The position numbers and the translations under genes were made by a program. Of a stretch of 33,927 nt of DNA, positions 13,270 through 23,864 are shown in pieces. The stretch comes from DASYAE01 sp036501535 (GTDB lineage Bacteria; Actinomycetota; Actinomycetes; Streptomycetales; Catenulisporaceae). The stretch covers positions 1 to 33,927 of the forward strand of contig DASYAE010000232.1 in the NCBI GenBank assembly GCA_036501535.1, in the 5' to 3' direction. Numbering within the stretch: position 1 is the first letter of the stretch; each line of letters begins with the position of its first letter. Under the pieces are notes generated by a model, which saw only the letters and a program-made list of their open reading frames with translations, did no database searches and had not been told where the DNA came from.

Positions 13270-15252
13270 TCACCGGTGCAGGACGAGCAGGTGAGCGGGC
13301 TGCTCGTGCGGGTCGAGCCGGATGTAGTTGTCCCGGCCCCACTCGTACACCGCGCCGGTCAGCTCGTCCCGCAGCAGGAACCGGTCGTCCCAGCCGAGGC
13401 CGAGCGCGGTCGGGTCGAGGTGCACCGTGGTCTCGGCGGCGTGGTGCGGATCCAGGTTCGCCACCACCAGGACCAGGTCGTCCCCCGTCCGCTTGGAGTA
13501 GCACAGCACAGCCTCGTGGTCTGCGTGGTGAAATTGGAGATTACGCAATCCGCGCAGCGCCGGGTGCCGCCGCCGCAGCGCGTTCAGCGTGGCCAGGAAC
13601 GGCGCCAGCGAGCGGCCCTCGAGCTCGGCGGCGGCCCAGTCGCGCGGGCGCAGCTGGTACTTCTCCGAGTCGAGGTACTCCTCGCTGCCCGGCCGTACCG
13701 GGGTGTTCTCGCAGAGCTCATATCCTGCGTATACCCCCCAGGTGGGGCTGAGCGTCGAAGCGAGCACGGCGCGTACGAGGAAAGCAGGGCGCCCGCCGTG
13801 TTGTAAATATTCGTGCAGGATGTCCGGGGTGTTGACGAAGAGGTTGGGGCGCAGATAAGGGCTGCTCTGCCCGGACAGCTCGCGGAAGTACTCCTCCAGC
13901 TCCGGCCGGGTGTTGCGCCAGGTGAAGTAGGTGTACGACTGGTGGAACCCGACCTGCGCCAGGGTGCGCATCATGGCCGGGCGGGTGAAGGCCTCGGCCA
14001 GGAACAGCACGTCCGGGTCGGTCTCGTGGATCCGGCCGAGCAGCCGCTCCCAGAACACCACCGGCTTGGTGTGCGGGTTGTCCACCCGGAAGATGCGCAC
14101 CCCGTGGTCCATCCACAGCCGCAGGACCCGCTCGCACTCGTCCACGATCTCGGCCATCGCCCCCGGCGCGTCGAAGGCGACCGGGTAGATGTCCTGGTAC
14201 TTCTTCGGCGGGTTCTCCGCGTACGCGATGGTCCCGTCGGCCCGCTGCGCGAACCAGTCCGGGTGCTTCTGCACCCAGGGGTGGTCCGGCGAGCACTGCA
14301 GGGCGAAGTCGAGGGCGACCTCCATGCCCAGCGAGTCGGCCTTCGCGACGAAGTGGTCGAAGTCGTCGAAGTCGCCGAGGTCCGGGTGGATCGAGTCGTG
14401 CCCGCCGTCCGGCGAGCCGATCGCCCAGGGCGAGCCGACGTCGTGCGGGCCGGCCGCCGCGGTGTTGTTCGGCCCCTTGCGGAAGGCCGTGCCGATCGGG
14501 TGCACCGGCGGGAGGTACACCACGTCGAAACCCATAGCGGCTACACCTTTCAGACGGTCGGCCGCCGTGCGCAGCGTGCCGGACCTAGGCGGCGTCTTCC
14601 CGGTAGGGTCGACCACCGCGCCCTCCGAGCGCGGGAACAACTCGTACCAGGCCCCGAACAACGCCCGTCCCCGGTCCACCCGCAGCGGGCACCGCTCCGA
14701 CTCGGTCACCAGCTCGCGCACCGGCCGCGCGGCCAGCGCCCGGTGCACCCGTTCGGCCTCGGCGGCTTCCAGCCTGGCATGCGGCGCCACGTCCTCGTCC
14801 CGCAGCAGCACGGCGAGGTCGCCGAGCAGCCGCGGATCGTCGCCGAGCGCCATCACCGCACCGGCCCGGGCCGCCCGCGCGAACAGCCGGGCGCCCTCCT
14901 CGAGCGTCAGCTCCTCGTCGATGCCGGCCGGGATCTTCACCCGGGCGGTGTGGTACCAGGTCGCCACCGGGTCCGACCACGCCTCGACGTGGAAGGTCCA
15001 CTCGCCGGCCCGGTCGGCGCGCACCATCGCGCCGTACCGGTCGGTGCCGACGGCGAGCTCGCGCATGAGCGCCCACTTGCCGCGCACCCGGTCGGGCCCG
15101 AGCAGGACCACGTTAGCGGCGACCGCATCGTGTCCCTCTCGAAAAACGGTCGCAGTCACCTCGAAGAACTCGCCCGGCGCCGCTTTAACCGGGTGTGCCC
15201 CGTCGAGCACCCGCGGCTGGACATCGACGATGGGGATCCGGCCGATACTCAT
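13270..15252 (-). CDS. glgE: Alpha-1,4-glucan:maltose-1-phosphate maltosyltransferase
   Basis: This 660-aa GH13 enzyme transfers maltose from maltose-1-phosphate to the non-reducing end of alpha-1,4-glucan. The N-terminal beta-sandwich domain starts RIPIVDVQPRVLDGAHPVKA. The catalytic residues are Asp391 in RIFRVDNPHTKP (nucleophile) and Glu420 in VLFLAEAFTRP (acid/base), three residues off the numbering of the studied Streptomyces enzyme. The acceptor/donor motif SYTYFTWRN is present. The ATG at 15252 has AGGA upstream. The gene is divergent from glgP and leads the glgE-treS-mak series. The branching enzyme that normally completes this pathway is not in the window. Confidence 0.96.
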   Translation of the reverse strand: MSIGRIPIVDVQPRVLDGAHPVKAAPGEFFEVTATVFREGHDAVAANVVLLGPDRVRGKWALMRELAVGTDRYGAMVRADRAGEWTFHVEAWSDPVATWYHTARVKIPAGIDEELTLEEGARLFARAARAGAVMALGDDPRLLGDLAVLLRDEDVAPHARLEAAEAERVHRALAARPVRELVTESERCPLRVDRGRALFGAWYELFPRSEGAVVDPTGKTPPRSGTLRTAADRLKGVAAMGFDVVYLPPVHPIGTAFRKGPNNTAAAGPHDVGSPWAIGSPDGGHDSIHPDLGDFDDFDHFVAKADSLGMEVALDFALQCSPDHPWVQKHPDWFAQRADGTIAYAENPPKKYQDIYPVAFDAPGAMAEIVDECERVLRLWMDHGVRIFRVDNPHTKPVVFWERLLGRIHETDPDVLFLAEAFTRPAMMRTLAQVGFHQSYTYFTWRNTRPELEEYFRELSGQSSPYLRPNLFVNTPDILHEYLQHGGRPAFLVRAVLASTLSPTWGVYAGYELCENTPVRPGSEEYLDSEKYQLRPRDWAAAELEGRSLAPFLATLNALRRRHPALRGLRNLQFHHADHEAVLCYSKRTGDDLVLVVANLDPHHAAETTVHLDPTALGLGWDDRFLLRDELTGAVYEWGRDNYIRLDPHEQPAHLLVLHR

Positions 15253-15376
15253 GTTGGATGTCCTATCCGATTTCTGTCTTGTGCACCCGGGAGCGGAGGC
15301 GCATTCGGTGTGTCGTTCGGCGCGCCCGGATACAACCTTCACTCGTGTACAGTCGCGATCTTCCCACTGGAGCAAG

Positions 15377-15382
15377 TAACGT
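15377..15382 (+). promoter_or_regulatory. -10 element TAACGT, leaderless-type, for glgP
   Basis: TAACGT ends seven bases before the glgP ATG, and no ribosome-binding site lies between. This spacing would place the transcription start on or next to the A of the ATG. No clear -35 is seen. Confidence 0.5.
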
Positions 15383-15389
15383 CCCGTGC

Positions 15390-18029
15390 ATGAGGGCTAT
15401 CCGACGCTTCACTGTACGTACCGTGCTACCCGAACCGCTGGCGCCGCTGGCCGGTCTGGCCGCGAACCTGCGCTGGTCCTGGCATGAGCCGACCCGGGCC
15501 CTGTTCGCCGCGGTCGACCCCGCGCAGTGGGAGGCGGTGGGTGGTGACCCGGTGCGCCTCCTCGGCGCCGTGAGCACCGAGCGCCTCGCCGCTCTTGCCG
15601 CCGACGAACGCTTCACCTCAAGGATCGCCGAAGCGGCCGCCGAACTGAACGCCTATCTGACCGATCCGCGGTGGTACCAGTCGCTCGAGGACGCTCCGGC
15701 GGCGATCGCGTATTTCTCCCCCGAATACGGCATCACGGCCGTCCTGCCCCAGTACTCCGGCGGCCTCGGGATCCTGGCCGGCGACCATCTCAAGGCGGCC
15801 TCGGACCTCGGCGTGCCGCTGATCGGCGTGGGTCTGCTCTACAAGCACGGCTACTTCCGCCAGTCGCTGTCGAGGGACGCGTGGCAGCTGGAGACCTATC
15901 CGCTGATCGACCCCGACAACCTCCCGCTGACCAAGCTGCGTGAAGCGGACGGCAGCGCGCTGCGCATCTCGATCGGGCTGCCGCACCTGCGCGAGCTGGT
16001 CGCGCAGGTCTGGCTGGCACAGGTCGGCCGGGTGCCGCTGCTGCTGCTCGACACCGACATCGAGGAGAACGCGGACGGCGGCCGGCAGGTGACCGACCGG
16101 CTCTACGGCGGCTCCAGCGAGCACCGGCTGCACCAGGAGATGCTGCTCGGCATCGGCGGTATCAGGGCCGTGCGGGCCTACTGCCGGATCGGCGGCGCGC
16201 CGGAGCCAGAGGTTTACCACACCAACGAGGGGCACGCCGGCTTCCTCGGCGTCGAGCGCATCCGGGAGCTCGGCGAGGAGCGCGGCATGGACTTCGACGC
16301 CGCGCTGGCCGCGGTGCGCGCCGGGACGCTGTTCACCACGCACACCCCGGTCCCGGCCGGGATCGACCGGTTCCCGCGGGAGATGATCGGGGCGCACTTC
16401 GGCGGCGACAACTCGGACCCCGGCGTCCCGGTTGAGAAGGTGCTCGCGCTCGGCGCCGAGGATTTCCCGGGCGGCGACCCGGACACCTTCAACATGGCCG
16501 TGATGGGCCTGCGGCTGGCGCAGCGGGCCAACGGCGTCTCGGTGCTGCACGGCGAGGTCTCCCGGGAGATGTTCGGCGGGCTGTGGCCGGGCTTCGACGG
16601 GGCCGAGGTGCCGATCGGCTCGGTGACCAACGGCGTGCACGCGATGACCTGGGTGCACCCGGCCGTGTTCGAGATCGCCGAGCGGGACCTCGGGCCGGAC
16701 GCGCTGGCCGCCTCGGGCGACCCGTTCGCCGCGGTGGAGAACCTCTCCGACAAGACGCTCTGGGAGATCCGCAGCGCGCTGCGCGCCGAGCTGGTGCGCG
16801 AGGCGCGCGGCCGGGTCAAGCAGTCCTGGCTGGACCGCGGCGCCTCGGACGCCGAGCTCGGCTGGACCGAGGACGTGCTCGACGCCAACATCCTGACGAT
16901 CGGCTTCGCCCGCCGGGTGCCGTCCTACAAGCGGCTGACCCTGATGCTGCGGGACCGCGACCGGCTCACCGCGCTGCTGCTGCACCCGGAGCGCCCGGTG
17001 CAGCTGGTCATCGCCGGCAAGGCGCACCCGGCCGACGAGGGCGGCAAGCGGCTGATCCAGGAGCTGGTCCGGTTCGCCGACCAGCACAACGTGCGGCACC
17101 GCATCGTGTTCCTGCCGAACTACGACATGGCGATGGCACAGTCCCTGCTGCCCGGCTGCGACGTGTGGCTGAACAACCCGCTGCGCCCGCTCGAGGCCTG
17201 CGGCACCTCAGGCATGAAGTCCGCGCTCAACGGCGGGCTCAACCTCTCCATCCGGGACGGGTGGTGGGACGAGTGGTTCGACGGCGAGAACGGCTGGGCG
17301 ATCCCCACCGCGAACGGCATCGACGACCCGGACCGGCGCGACGAGCTCGAGGCGGCCGCGCTCTACGAGCTGATCGAGAACTCGGTGGCCCGCCGGTTCT
17401 ACGACCGGGACGGCGCGGGGCTGCCGACCCGGTGGATCGAGATGGTGCGGCACACCCTGTCCACGCTCGGCCCGAAGGTGCTGGCGAACCGGATGGTGCG
17501 CGACTACGTCCAGCAGCTCTACACCCCGGCGGCCCGCTCCGCCCGGACGGTGGCCAAGGACGGCTACCAGGCCGCCGTCGAGCTGGCCGCGTGGACCGCG
17601 CGGCTGCGCGAGGGCTGGCCGGCGCTGGCCATCGAGCACGTCGACGCGACCATCGGCGCGCAGGGCGAGATCGGCACCGACGCGACGTCGTCCGCGCAGC
17701 TCGGCGGCGTACTGCAGGTCCGCGCGCTGGTCCAGCTCGGCGAACTCACGCCGGACGACGTCGAGGTGCAGGCGGTCTACGGCCGGGTCGACGAGAACGA
17801 CCAGCTGCGCGACCAGAGCACCGCGGCGCTCACCCGCCGGGGCGTGGACGACCTCGGCCGCAACACCTACGAGGGCGCCATCGAGCTCGACCGCTCCGGC
17901 TCGTTCGGCTACACGGTGCGCGTAGTGCCGAGCCACCCGCTGCTGGCCACGTCGGCCGAGCTGGGCCTGGCCGTGCTGCCCGAGCCCTCGGTGATCGCCG
18001 CCTCGCCGCAGGAGGCGCCGGACCGGTAG
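15390..18029 (+). CDS. glgP: Alpha-glucan (glycogen) phosphorylase
   Basis: This 879-aa GT35 phosphorylase belongs to the long actinobacterial alpha-glucan phosphorylase class. It releases glucose-1-phosphate from alpha-1,4-glucan. The N-terminal domain has LAANLRWSWHEPTRALF; YFSPEYGITAVLPQYSGGLG and TNEGHAGF mark the phosphorylase core. The PLP lysine is Lys610 in EACGTSGMKSALNGGLN, followed by the DGWWDEWFDGENGWAIP stretch of this subgroup. The start at 15390 gives the standard N-terminus; there is no Shine-Dalgarno sequence but a -10-like box lies seven bases upstream, suggesting leaderless mRNA. Pathway context: breakdown of the polymer made by GlgE, together with GlgX. Confidence 0.95.
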   Translation: MRAIRRFTVRTVLPEPLAPLAGLAANLRWSWHEPTRALFAAVDPAQWEAVGGDPVRLLGAVSTERLAALAADERFTSRIAEAAAELNAYLTDPRWYQSLEDAPAAIAYFSPEYGITAVLPQYSGGLGILAGDHLKAASDLGVPLIGVGLLYKHGYFRQSLSRDAWQLETYPLIDPDNLPLTKLREADGSALRISIGLPHLRELVAQVWLAQVGRVPLLLLDTDIEENADGGRQVTDRLYGGSSEHRLHQEMLLGIGGIRAVRAYCRIGGAPEPEVYHTNEGHAGFLGVERIRELGEERGMDFDAALAAVRAGTLFTTHTPVPAGIDRFPREMIGAHFGGDNSDPGVPVEKVLALGAEDFPGGDPDTFNMAVMGLRLAQRANGVSVLHGEVSREMFGGLWPGFDGAEVPIGSVTNGVHAMTWVHPAVFEIAERDLGPDALAASGDPFAAVENLSDKTLWEIRSALRAELVREARGRVKQSWLDRGASDAELGWTEDVLDANILTIGFARRVPSYKRLTLMLRDRDRLTALLLHPERPVQLVIAGKAHPADEGGKRLIQELVRFADQHNVRHRIVFLPNYDMAMAQSLLPGCDVWLNNPLRPLEACGTSGMKSALNGGLNLSIRDGWWDEWFDGENGWAIPTANGIDDPDRRDELEAAALYELIENSVARRFYDRDGAGLPTRWIEMVRHTLSTLGPKVLANRMVRDYVQQLYTPAARSARTVAKDGYQAAVELAAWTARLREGWPALAIEHVDATIGAQGEIGTDATSSAQLGGVLQVRALVQLGELTPDDVEVQAVYGRVDENDQLRDQSTAALTRRGVDDLGRNTYEGAIELDRSGSFGYTVRVVPSHPLLATSAELGLAVLPEPSVIAASPQEAPDR

Positions 18030-18066
18030 CGGCCCGGGATCCGGCCGGCACACGTCCTCATGGAGT

Positions 18067-18102
18067 TCAGCCCCCGACGCCAGCGTCGCCGCCGGGGGCT
18101 GA
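18067..18102. terminator. Bidirectional terminator between glgP and glgX
   Basis: TCAGCCCCCG (18067-18076) pairs perfectly with CGGGGGCTGA (18093-18102). A smaller GACG/CGTC hairpin sits in the loop. It lies in the 94-bp gap between convergent genes. Confidence 0.7.
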
Positions 18103-18123
18103 TGCGCGTTCGGGTCCGCTGGC

Positions 18124-20385
<2,262 letters not shown>

Positions 20386-20550
20386 TGTGCCGGGGGCCGG
20401 TTACGGCTCGATGGATCGCGCCCGTGTTTCCGTCGGTCGAGCGGTAGGCGGGGCATCTCGTAGCCCGGTAGACGGGCCGATGACATACTGGCCGGAAGCC
20501 GGACGACGGAGCCGGGCGACGGTCCGCGGGACCCGCAACCGAGGCTGGGG

Positions 20551-21489
20551 ATGCCGATGACGCAGCAGTGGGATCCCGGCTCCGCGGGCGCCGCGTCGCT
20601 GGCCTCGCTCCCCGAGGCGGCCCGGGCGCGGATGGCCGAGATCAGCCGGAGCCACACCTGGGGCTCGGCGCTGAGCACCCAGGAGTTCGCCGCGATCAAG
20701 GGCGCCGGGTTCGACCCGGTGGGCCAGGTCCTCGGCTCCGCGGTCTACCACATCGGATACACCGGCGGCTGGAGCTGCGCCGGCGGATGGTCGTACTACG
20801 GCGGCACCGGCGGCCGGCTCTACAATCCCGCGGCGAGCACCACCCAGGTCTCGTCCAGCGCCTGGGCCCCGTTCTCCGCGCTGGTCAAGACGATGTACGG
20901 GGCGCGCCGGCTGGCCCTGGGCCGGGCGATGGCGGAATGCGGCGCGCTCGGCGGGGACGGGATCGTCGGCGTCAAGCTGCGCATCGGCCGGTTCCCGCAG
21001 GGCGGCCTGGAGTTCACCGCGCTCGGCACCGCGGTGCGCGCGCCGGGCAAGAAGCGCCCGCGGCAGCCGTTCACCTCGCACGTGACCGGCCAGGAGTTCG
21101 CCAAGCTGATCCACTCCGGATGGGTGCCCAGCGGCCTGGCCATCGGCATCTCCATCTCGTCCCGGCACGACGACTACCGGACCCGGATGTCGACCCGGTG
21201 GGCCGCCGGCAACCAGGAGATCACCGGCTACACCGAGCTGATCAACCACACCCGGCACGACGCGCGCAACCAGCTGATGCGGGACGCGCAGAGCCACGGC
21301 GGCGACGGCGTCGTGGTCGACGAGATGGACATGCGCATCGGCGAGCGCGAGTGCCCGTCGTACGAAGGGCAGAAGGACCACATCGCCGAGGTGGTCTTCC
21401 TCGGCACCTCGATCGTCCGCTTCGACCGCTCCGCTCGGGCCGGCGCGCCGAAGCCCCTGACCATCATGAAGCTGAACCGGGAGAGCTGA
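20551..21489 (+). CDS. Tandem YbjQ-like (PF01906-type) domain protein, copy 1
   Basis: This is a 312-aa soluble protein with no signal or membrane segment. It appears to be two copies of a YbjQ/UPF0145-like fold. The first copy (about 33-165) has TQEFAAIKGAGFDPVGQVLGS, YGARRLALGRAMAECGALGG, DGIVGVKL and LGTAVRAP. The second (about 173-305) has TGQEFAKLIHSGWVPSGLAIG, RNQLMRDAQSHGGDGVVVDE and FLGTSIVRF. A Gly/Tyr/Ser-rich loop (GYTGGWSCAGGWSYYGGTGG) interrupts the first copy. YbjQ proteins form pentamers and are annotated as possible metal binders; true function is unknown. The start is ATG 20551 or ATG 20557. It is two bases from the next gene, so the pair is an operon. It is divergent from glgX across 165 bp. 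Confidence 0.75.
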   Translation: MPMTQQWDPGSAGAASLASLPEAARARMAEISRSHTWGSALSTQEFAAIKGAGFDPVGQVLGSAVYHIGYTGGWSCAGGWSYYGGTGGRLYNPAASTTQVSSSAWAPFSALVKTMYGARRLALGRAMAECGALGGDGIVGVKLRIGRFPQGGLEFTALGTAVRAPGKKRPRQPFTSHVTGQEFAKLIHSGWVPSGLAIGISISSRHDDYRTRMSTRWAAGNQEITGYTELINHTRHDARNQLMRDAQSHGGDGVVVDEMDMRIGERECPSYEGQKDHIAEVVFLGTSIVRFDRSARAGAPKPLTIMKLNRES

Positions 21490-21491
21490 CG

Positions 21492-22358
21492 ATGACACAG
21501 CAGGCGCAGGCGTCCGACGGCGGATCGACCGCGCAGAACCTGGCGCACGAGGGCGTCCCGCAGGACGCGATGGCCCGGCTCGCCCAGCTCCAGCCCGGCC
21601 ACAAGGGCTCGATCTTCACCTCGGACCTGACCGTCAACGAGTTCCTGCTGGTGAAGGAGGTCGGGTTCCGGCCGCTCGGCCTGGTGCTCGGCTCGTCCAT
21701 CTACCACGTCGGCATCCAGCTCGGCCGCTGGTCGAAGAACCAGGAGATGACGACGCTCTCGCAGGCCATGTACCACGCCCGCGAGCTGGCGATGAGCCGG
21801 ATGGAGGCGGAGGCGGACGCGCTCGGCGCGGACGGCATCGTGGGCGTGCGGCTGGAGGTCGAGTTCAAGGAGTTCGGCGCGGACGTGGCCGAGTTCATCG
21901 CGGTCGGCACCGCGGTCAAGGCGGACGGCGCCGACCCGGGCCCCGGCGGCAAGTGGCGCAACAACAAGAACAAGCCGTTCACCTCGGACCTGTCCGGCCA
22001 GGACTTCTGGACCCTGATCCGGGCCGGCTACGCGCCGCTGGACATGGTGATGGGCTCCTGCGTCTACCACATCGCGCACCAGCGGTTCAGCCAGGTGCTC
22101 GGCAACACCGGCCGCAACGTGGAGATCCCGCAGTTCACCCAGGCCCTCTACGACGCCCGCGAGCTGGCGATGAGCCGGATGCAGGCCGAGGCGGAGGCGC
22201 GCGAGGCCGAGGGCATCGTCGCGGTGCAGCTGCGTCAGCACTCGCACACCTGGGGCTCGCACACCACCGAGTTCTTCGCCATCGGCACCGCGGTGCGCCC
22301 GATGCGGGCCGATCATGTGATCGACCGGCCTACCATGGTGCTGAGCCTGGACGCGTGA
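21492..22358 (+). CDS. Tandem YbjQ-like domain protein, copy 2
   Basis: This 288-aa soluble protein is paralogous to its upstream neighbour. Its two halves are clear repeats: FTSDLTVNEFLLVKEVGF with LGSSIYHVG, and FTSDLSGQDFWTLIRAGY with MGSCVYHIA; then YHARELAMSRMEAEADALGA versus YDARELAMSRMQAEAEAREA; then FIAVGTAVKA versus FFAIGTAVRP. This establishes internal duplication directly from the sequence. The start at 21492 follows GGGAG eight bases upstream, within the end of the first gene. The two genes together encode four YbjQ-like domains, fitting a hetero-oligomeric ring or shell, which is inference. Confidence 0.78.
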   Translation: MTQQAQASDGGSTAQNLAHEGVPQDAMARLAQLQPGHKGSIFTSDLTVNEFLLVKEVGFRPLGLVLGSSIYHVGIQLGRWSKNQEMTTLSQAMYHARELAMSRMEAEADALGADGIVGVRLEVEFKEFGADVAEFIAVGTAVKADGADPGPGGKWRNNKNKPFTSDLSGQDFWTLIRAGYAPLDMVMGSCVYHIAHQRFSQVLGNTGRNVEIPQFTQALYDARELAMSRMQAEAEAREAEGIVAVQLRQHSHTWGSHTTEFFAIGTAVRPMRADHVIDRPTMVLSLDA

Positions 22359-22406
22359 GCAGCGCCGGGCGGACCGTACGCGACCAGAAGGCTGGCCAAC
22401 TGAACT

Positions 22407-22805
22407 ATGTCCGAGGACATGGACGTCGAACTGCTCGCCGCCGCCCTGCGCCGGGACAGCGCCGACCTCGACCTGTACGCCAAGGTGCTGTCGGTGAACC
22501 TGTCCGACTCGCTGCCGGCCGGCGCCGTGCGGGTCGAGCGCGGCCGGCGCAGCTTCGCCGACCGCCGGGCCGGCCGCGAGGCGGCGGTCACCGCGGTCGA
22601 GGTGCTGCTGGGCGACATGAACCTGACCCTGCGCTCGGAGAACGGCCGGTTCACCGGCGAGGTCTGCAAGGCGGTGCGCGGCGTGGTGCTCTCCCGCCAG
22701 CCGGTCGGCCTCGACGAGTGGATCGCCGCGCTGGCCCGGGCGCTGGCCGAGTCGGCCGCCTCGAGCCAGCGGGCCCGCGAGGCGCTGGAGAAGTTCCTGA
22801 ACTGA
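22407..22805 (+). CDS. Small conserved-type protein of unknown function, YbjQ cassette
   Basis: A 132-aa soluble protein follows the second YbjQ-like gene by 48 bp in the same direction. The N-terminal helix (MDVELLAAALRRDSADLDLY) is followed by beta-type segments around LPAGAVRVERGRRSF and VTAVEVLLGDMNLTLRSENG, then a C-terminal helix ending EALEKFLN. Cys appears once (GEVCKAVRGVVLSRQ). I recall similar small proteins next to YbjQ-domain genes in actinobacteria but cannot name a family. There is no clear ribosome-binding site; ATG 22419 is an alternative start. It is probably in the operon of the two YbjQ genes. Confidence 0.7.
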   Translation: MSEDMDVELLAAALRRDSADLDLYAKVLSVNLSDSLPAGAVRVERGRRSFADRRAGREAAVTAVEVLLGDMNLTLRSENGRFTGEVCKAVRGVVLSRQPVGLDEWIAALARALAESAASSQRAREALEKFLN

Positions 22806-22877
22806 CCCGGCCGCCTGCCGGCGGGGTCGGCGGTCTGACGCGCCGTCGGCCATTGGCGGCTGTACTGCGGCCGGTCG

Positions 22878-23840
22878 TTACTTCTGCTGGCCGATCTTGG
22901 CCTCGAGTCCCTGGAGCTTCTCCAGGATCTGCTTGGCCAGCGCCGCGTTCTCGTTCGCGGTCGCGAGCTCCCTGCTGAGCTCGGCGATGTGCATGTTGCC
23001 CTGTTCGACCTGCTTGACCAGCTCCTTGTTCAGCTCCGCGAGCGCTTCCAGCTGCTTCAGGAGCACTGCCGTCTGCTCGCTCTGGGCTTCCCGCAGCCCC
23101 TTCGCCTCCTCCTGCAGGCTGGTCTCGAGGTTCCTCGTCGTCGTGTCGATGCCCTGGGCCAGGTTGTCCAACTGGCCGAGCGCGACGGTGTTGGCCTGGA
23201 CGCCGTTCGTGGTCGTGGCCAGATCCTGGGTCAGCTGAGTCACGTCGTGCTGCATCGCCTGGACATCCGTCCGGACCAGCCCCACTGCGTTGCTGACGTT
23301 GGTGACGCCGACGTTGGTCACGTTGGTGACCGTGGTCTGCAGCTGCCCGACGTCTGTACCGACCTGCCCGACATCGGTACTCAGCTGCCCGACATCGGTA
23401 CTCAGCTGTGCGACGTCGGTGCTGAGCTGTCCGACGTCGTGGATGATCTGCCGTGTGTCCGTCAGCGCGCCGTTGAGCCGGTCGACGTGCCGCTGATAGA
23501 GATCGCTGAGCACGTTGTAGATGGCCGTGAGCTGCCCGAACGCCAGCGAGGAGGTCGCCGCCTGCCCGGCGTAGGCCCACGCGTAGCCCCAATCCTCGTC
23601 CGTGTTCCCGGAGTCGTTGCGGGCCTCGTTCCCGAACACGGACGCGGCGGGGATGTTGGTCAGCCCCACCCCCAGCGTGACAGCCGCGCTGATTACCCCG
23701 AGTCGCGCGTTCATGAGCGCGTGCCGCTCCTCCTGGGGCAGGCCCGCGGGTGCCCAGAACACGAATTTCGCCAAGCCGAGCCAGGTCCAGGTCGCCGGCG
23801 CCGGCTGTACCACCGGCAGCTGTTGTCCTCCGAAAGCCAT
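22878..23840 (-). CDS. Membrane-associated long coiled-coil protein, unknown function
   Basis: This 320-aa protein has three parts. Residues 15-105 contain hydrophobic stretches (TWTWLGLAKFVFWAPAG, LGVISAAVTLGVGLTNIPAA, YAWAYAGQAATSSLAFG) that may be one or two membrane segments. Residues 135-170 are five near-perfect heptads of the VGQLSTD type, and 171-190 a Thr/Asn/Val variant (TNVTNVGVTNVSNAVG). Residues 195-317 are a charged coiled coil with Leu/Glu/Lys/Gln periodicity ending in KLQGLEAKIGQQK. The ribosome-binding site GGAGGAGGG is excellent. It is 24 bp downstream of the acidic-protein gene, hence an operon. No homologous family is recognised. A membrane-tethered spacer or scaffold is plausible. 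Confidence 0.72.
   Translation of the reverse strand: MAFGGQQLPVVQPAPATWTWLGLAKFVFWAPAGLPQEERHALMNARLGVISAAVTLGVGLTNIPAASVFGNEARNDSGNTDEDWGYAWAYAGQAATSSLAFGQLTAIYNVLSDLYQRHVDRLNGALTDTRQIIHDVGQLSTDVAQLSTDVGQLSTDVGQVGTDVGQLQTTVTNVTNVGVTNVSNAVGLVRTDVQAMQHDVTQLTQDLATTTNGVQANTVALGQLDNLAQGIDTTTRNLETSLQEEAKGLREAQSEQTAVLLKQLEALAELNKELVKQVEQGNMHIAELSRELATANENAALAKQILEKLQGLEAKIGQQK
23331..23438 (-). repeat. 21-bp heptad-coding repeats
   Basis: About five consecutive 21-bp units encode VGQLSTD, VAQLSTD, VGQLSTD, VGQVGTD and VGQLQTT. Units are near identical at DNA level (for example GACATCGGTACTCAGCTGCC, plus strand), indicating recent duplication. Confidence 0.85.
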
Positions 23841-23864
23841 CGGGTTCCCTCCTCCTGCCCTGCT

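Noticed and set aside
13270..15375. Longer GlgE with 41 extra N-terminal residues
   Set aside because: The extension is Cys/Arg-rich, unlike GlgE, and the ATG at 15252 has an AGGA site and gives the normal N-terminus.
15195..15389. N-terminal extension of the glgP product
   Set aside because: It overlaps the glgE start region on the other strand, and the normal phosphorylase N-terminus begins at 15390.
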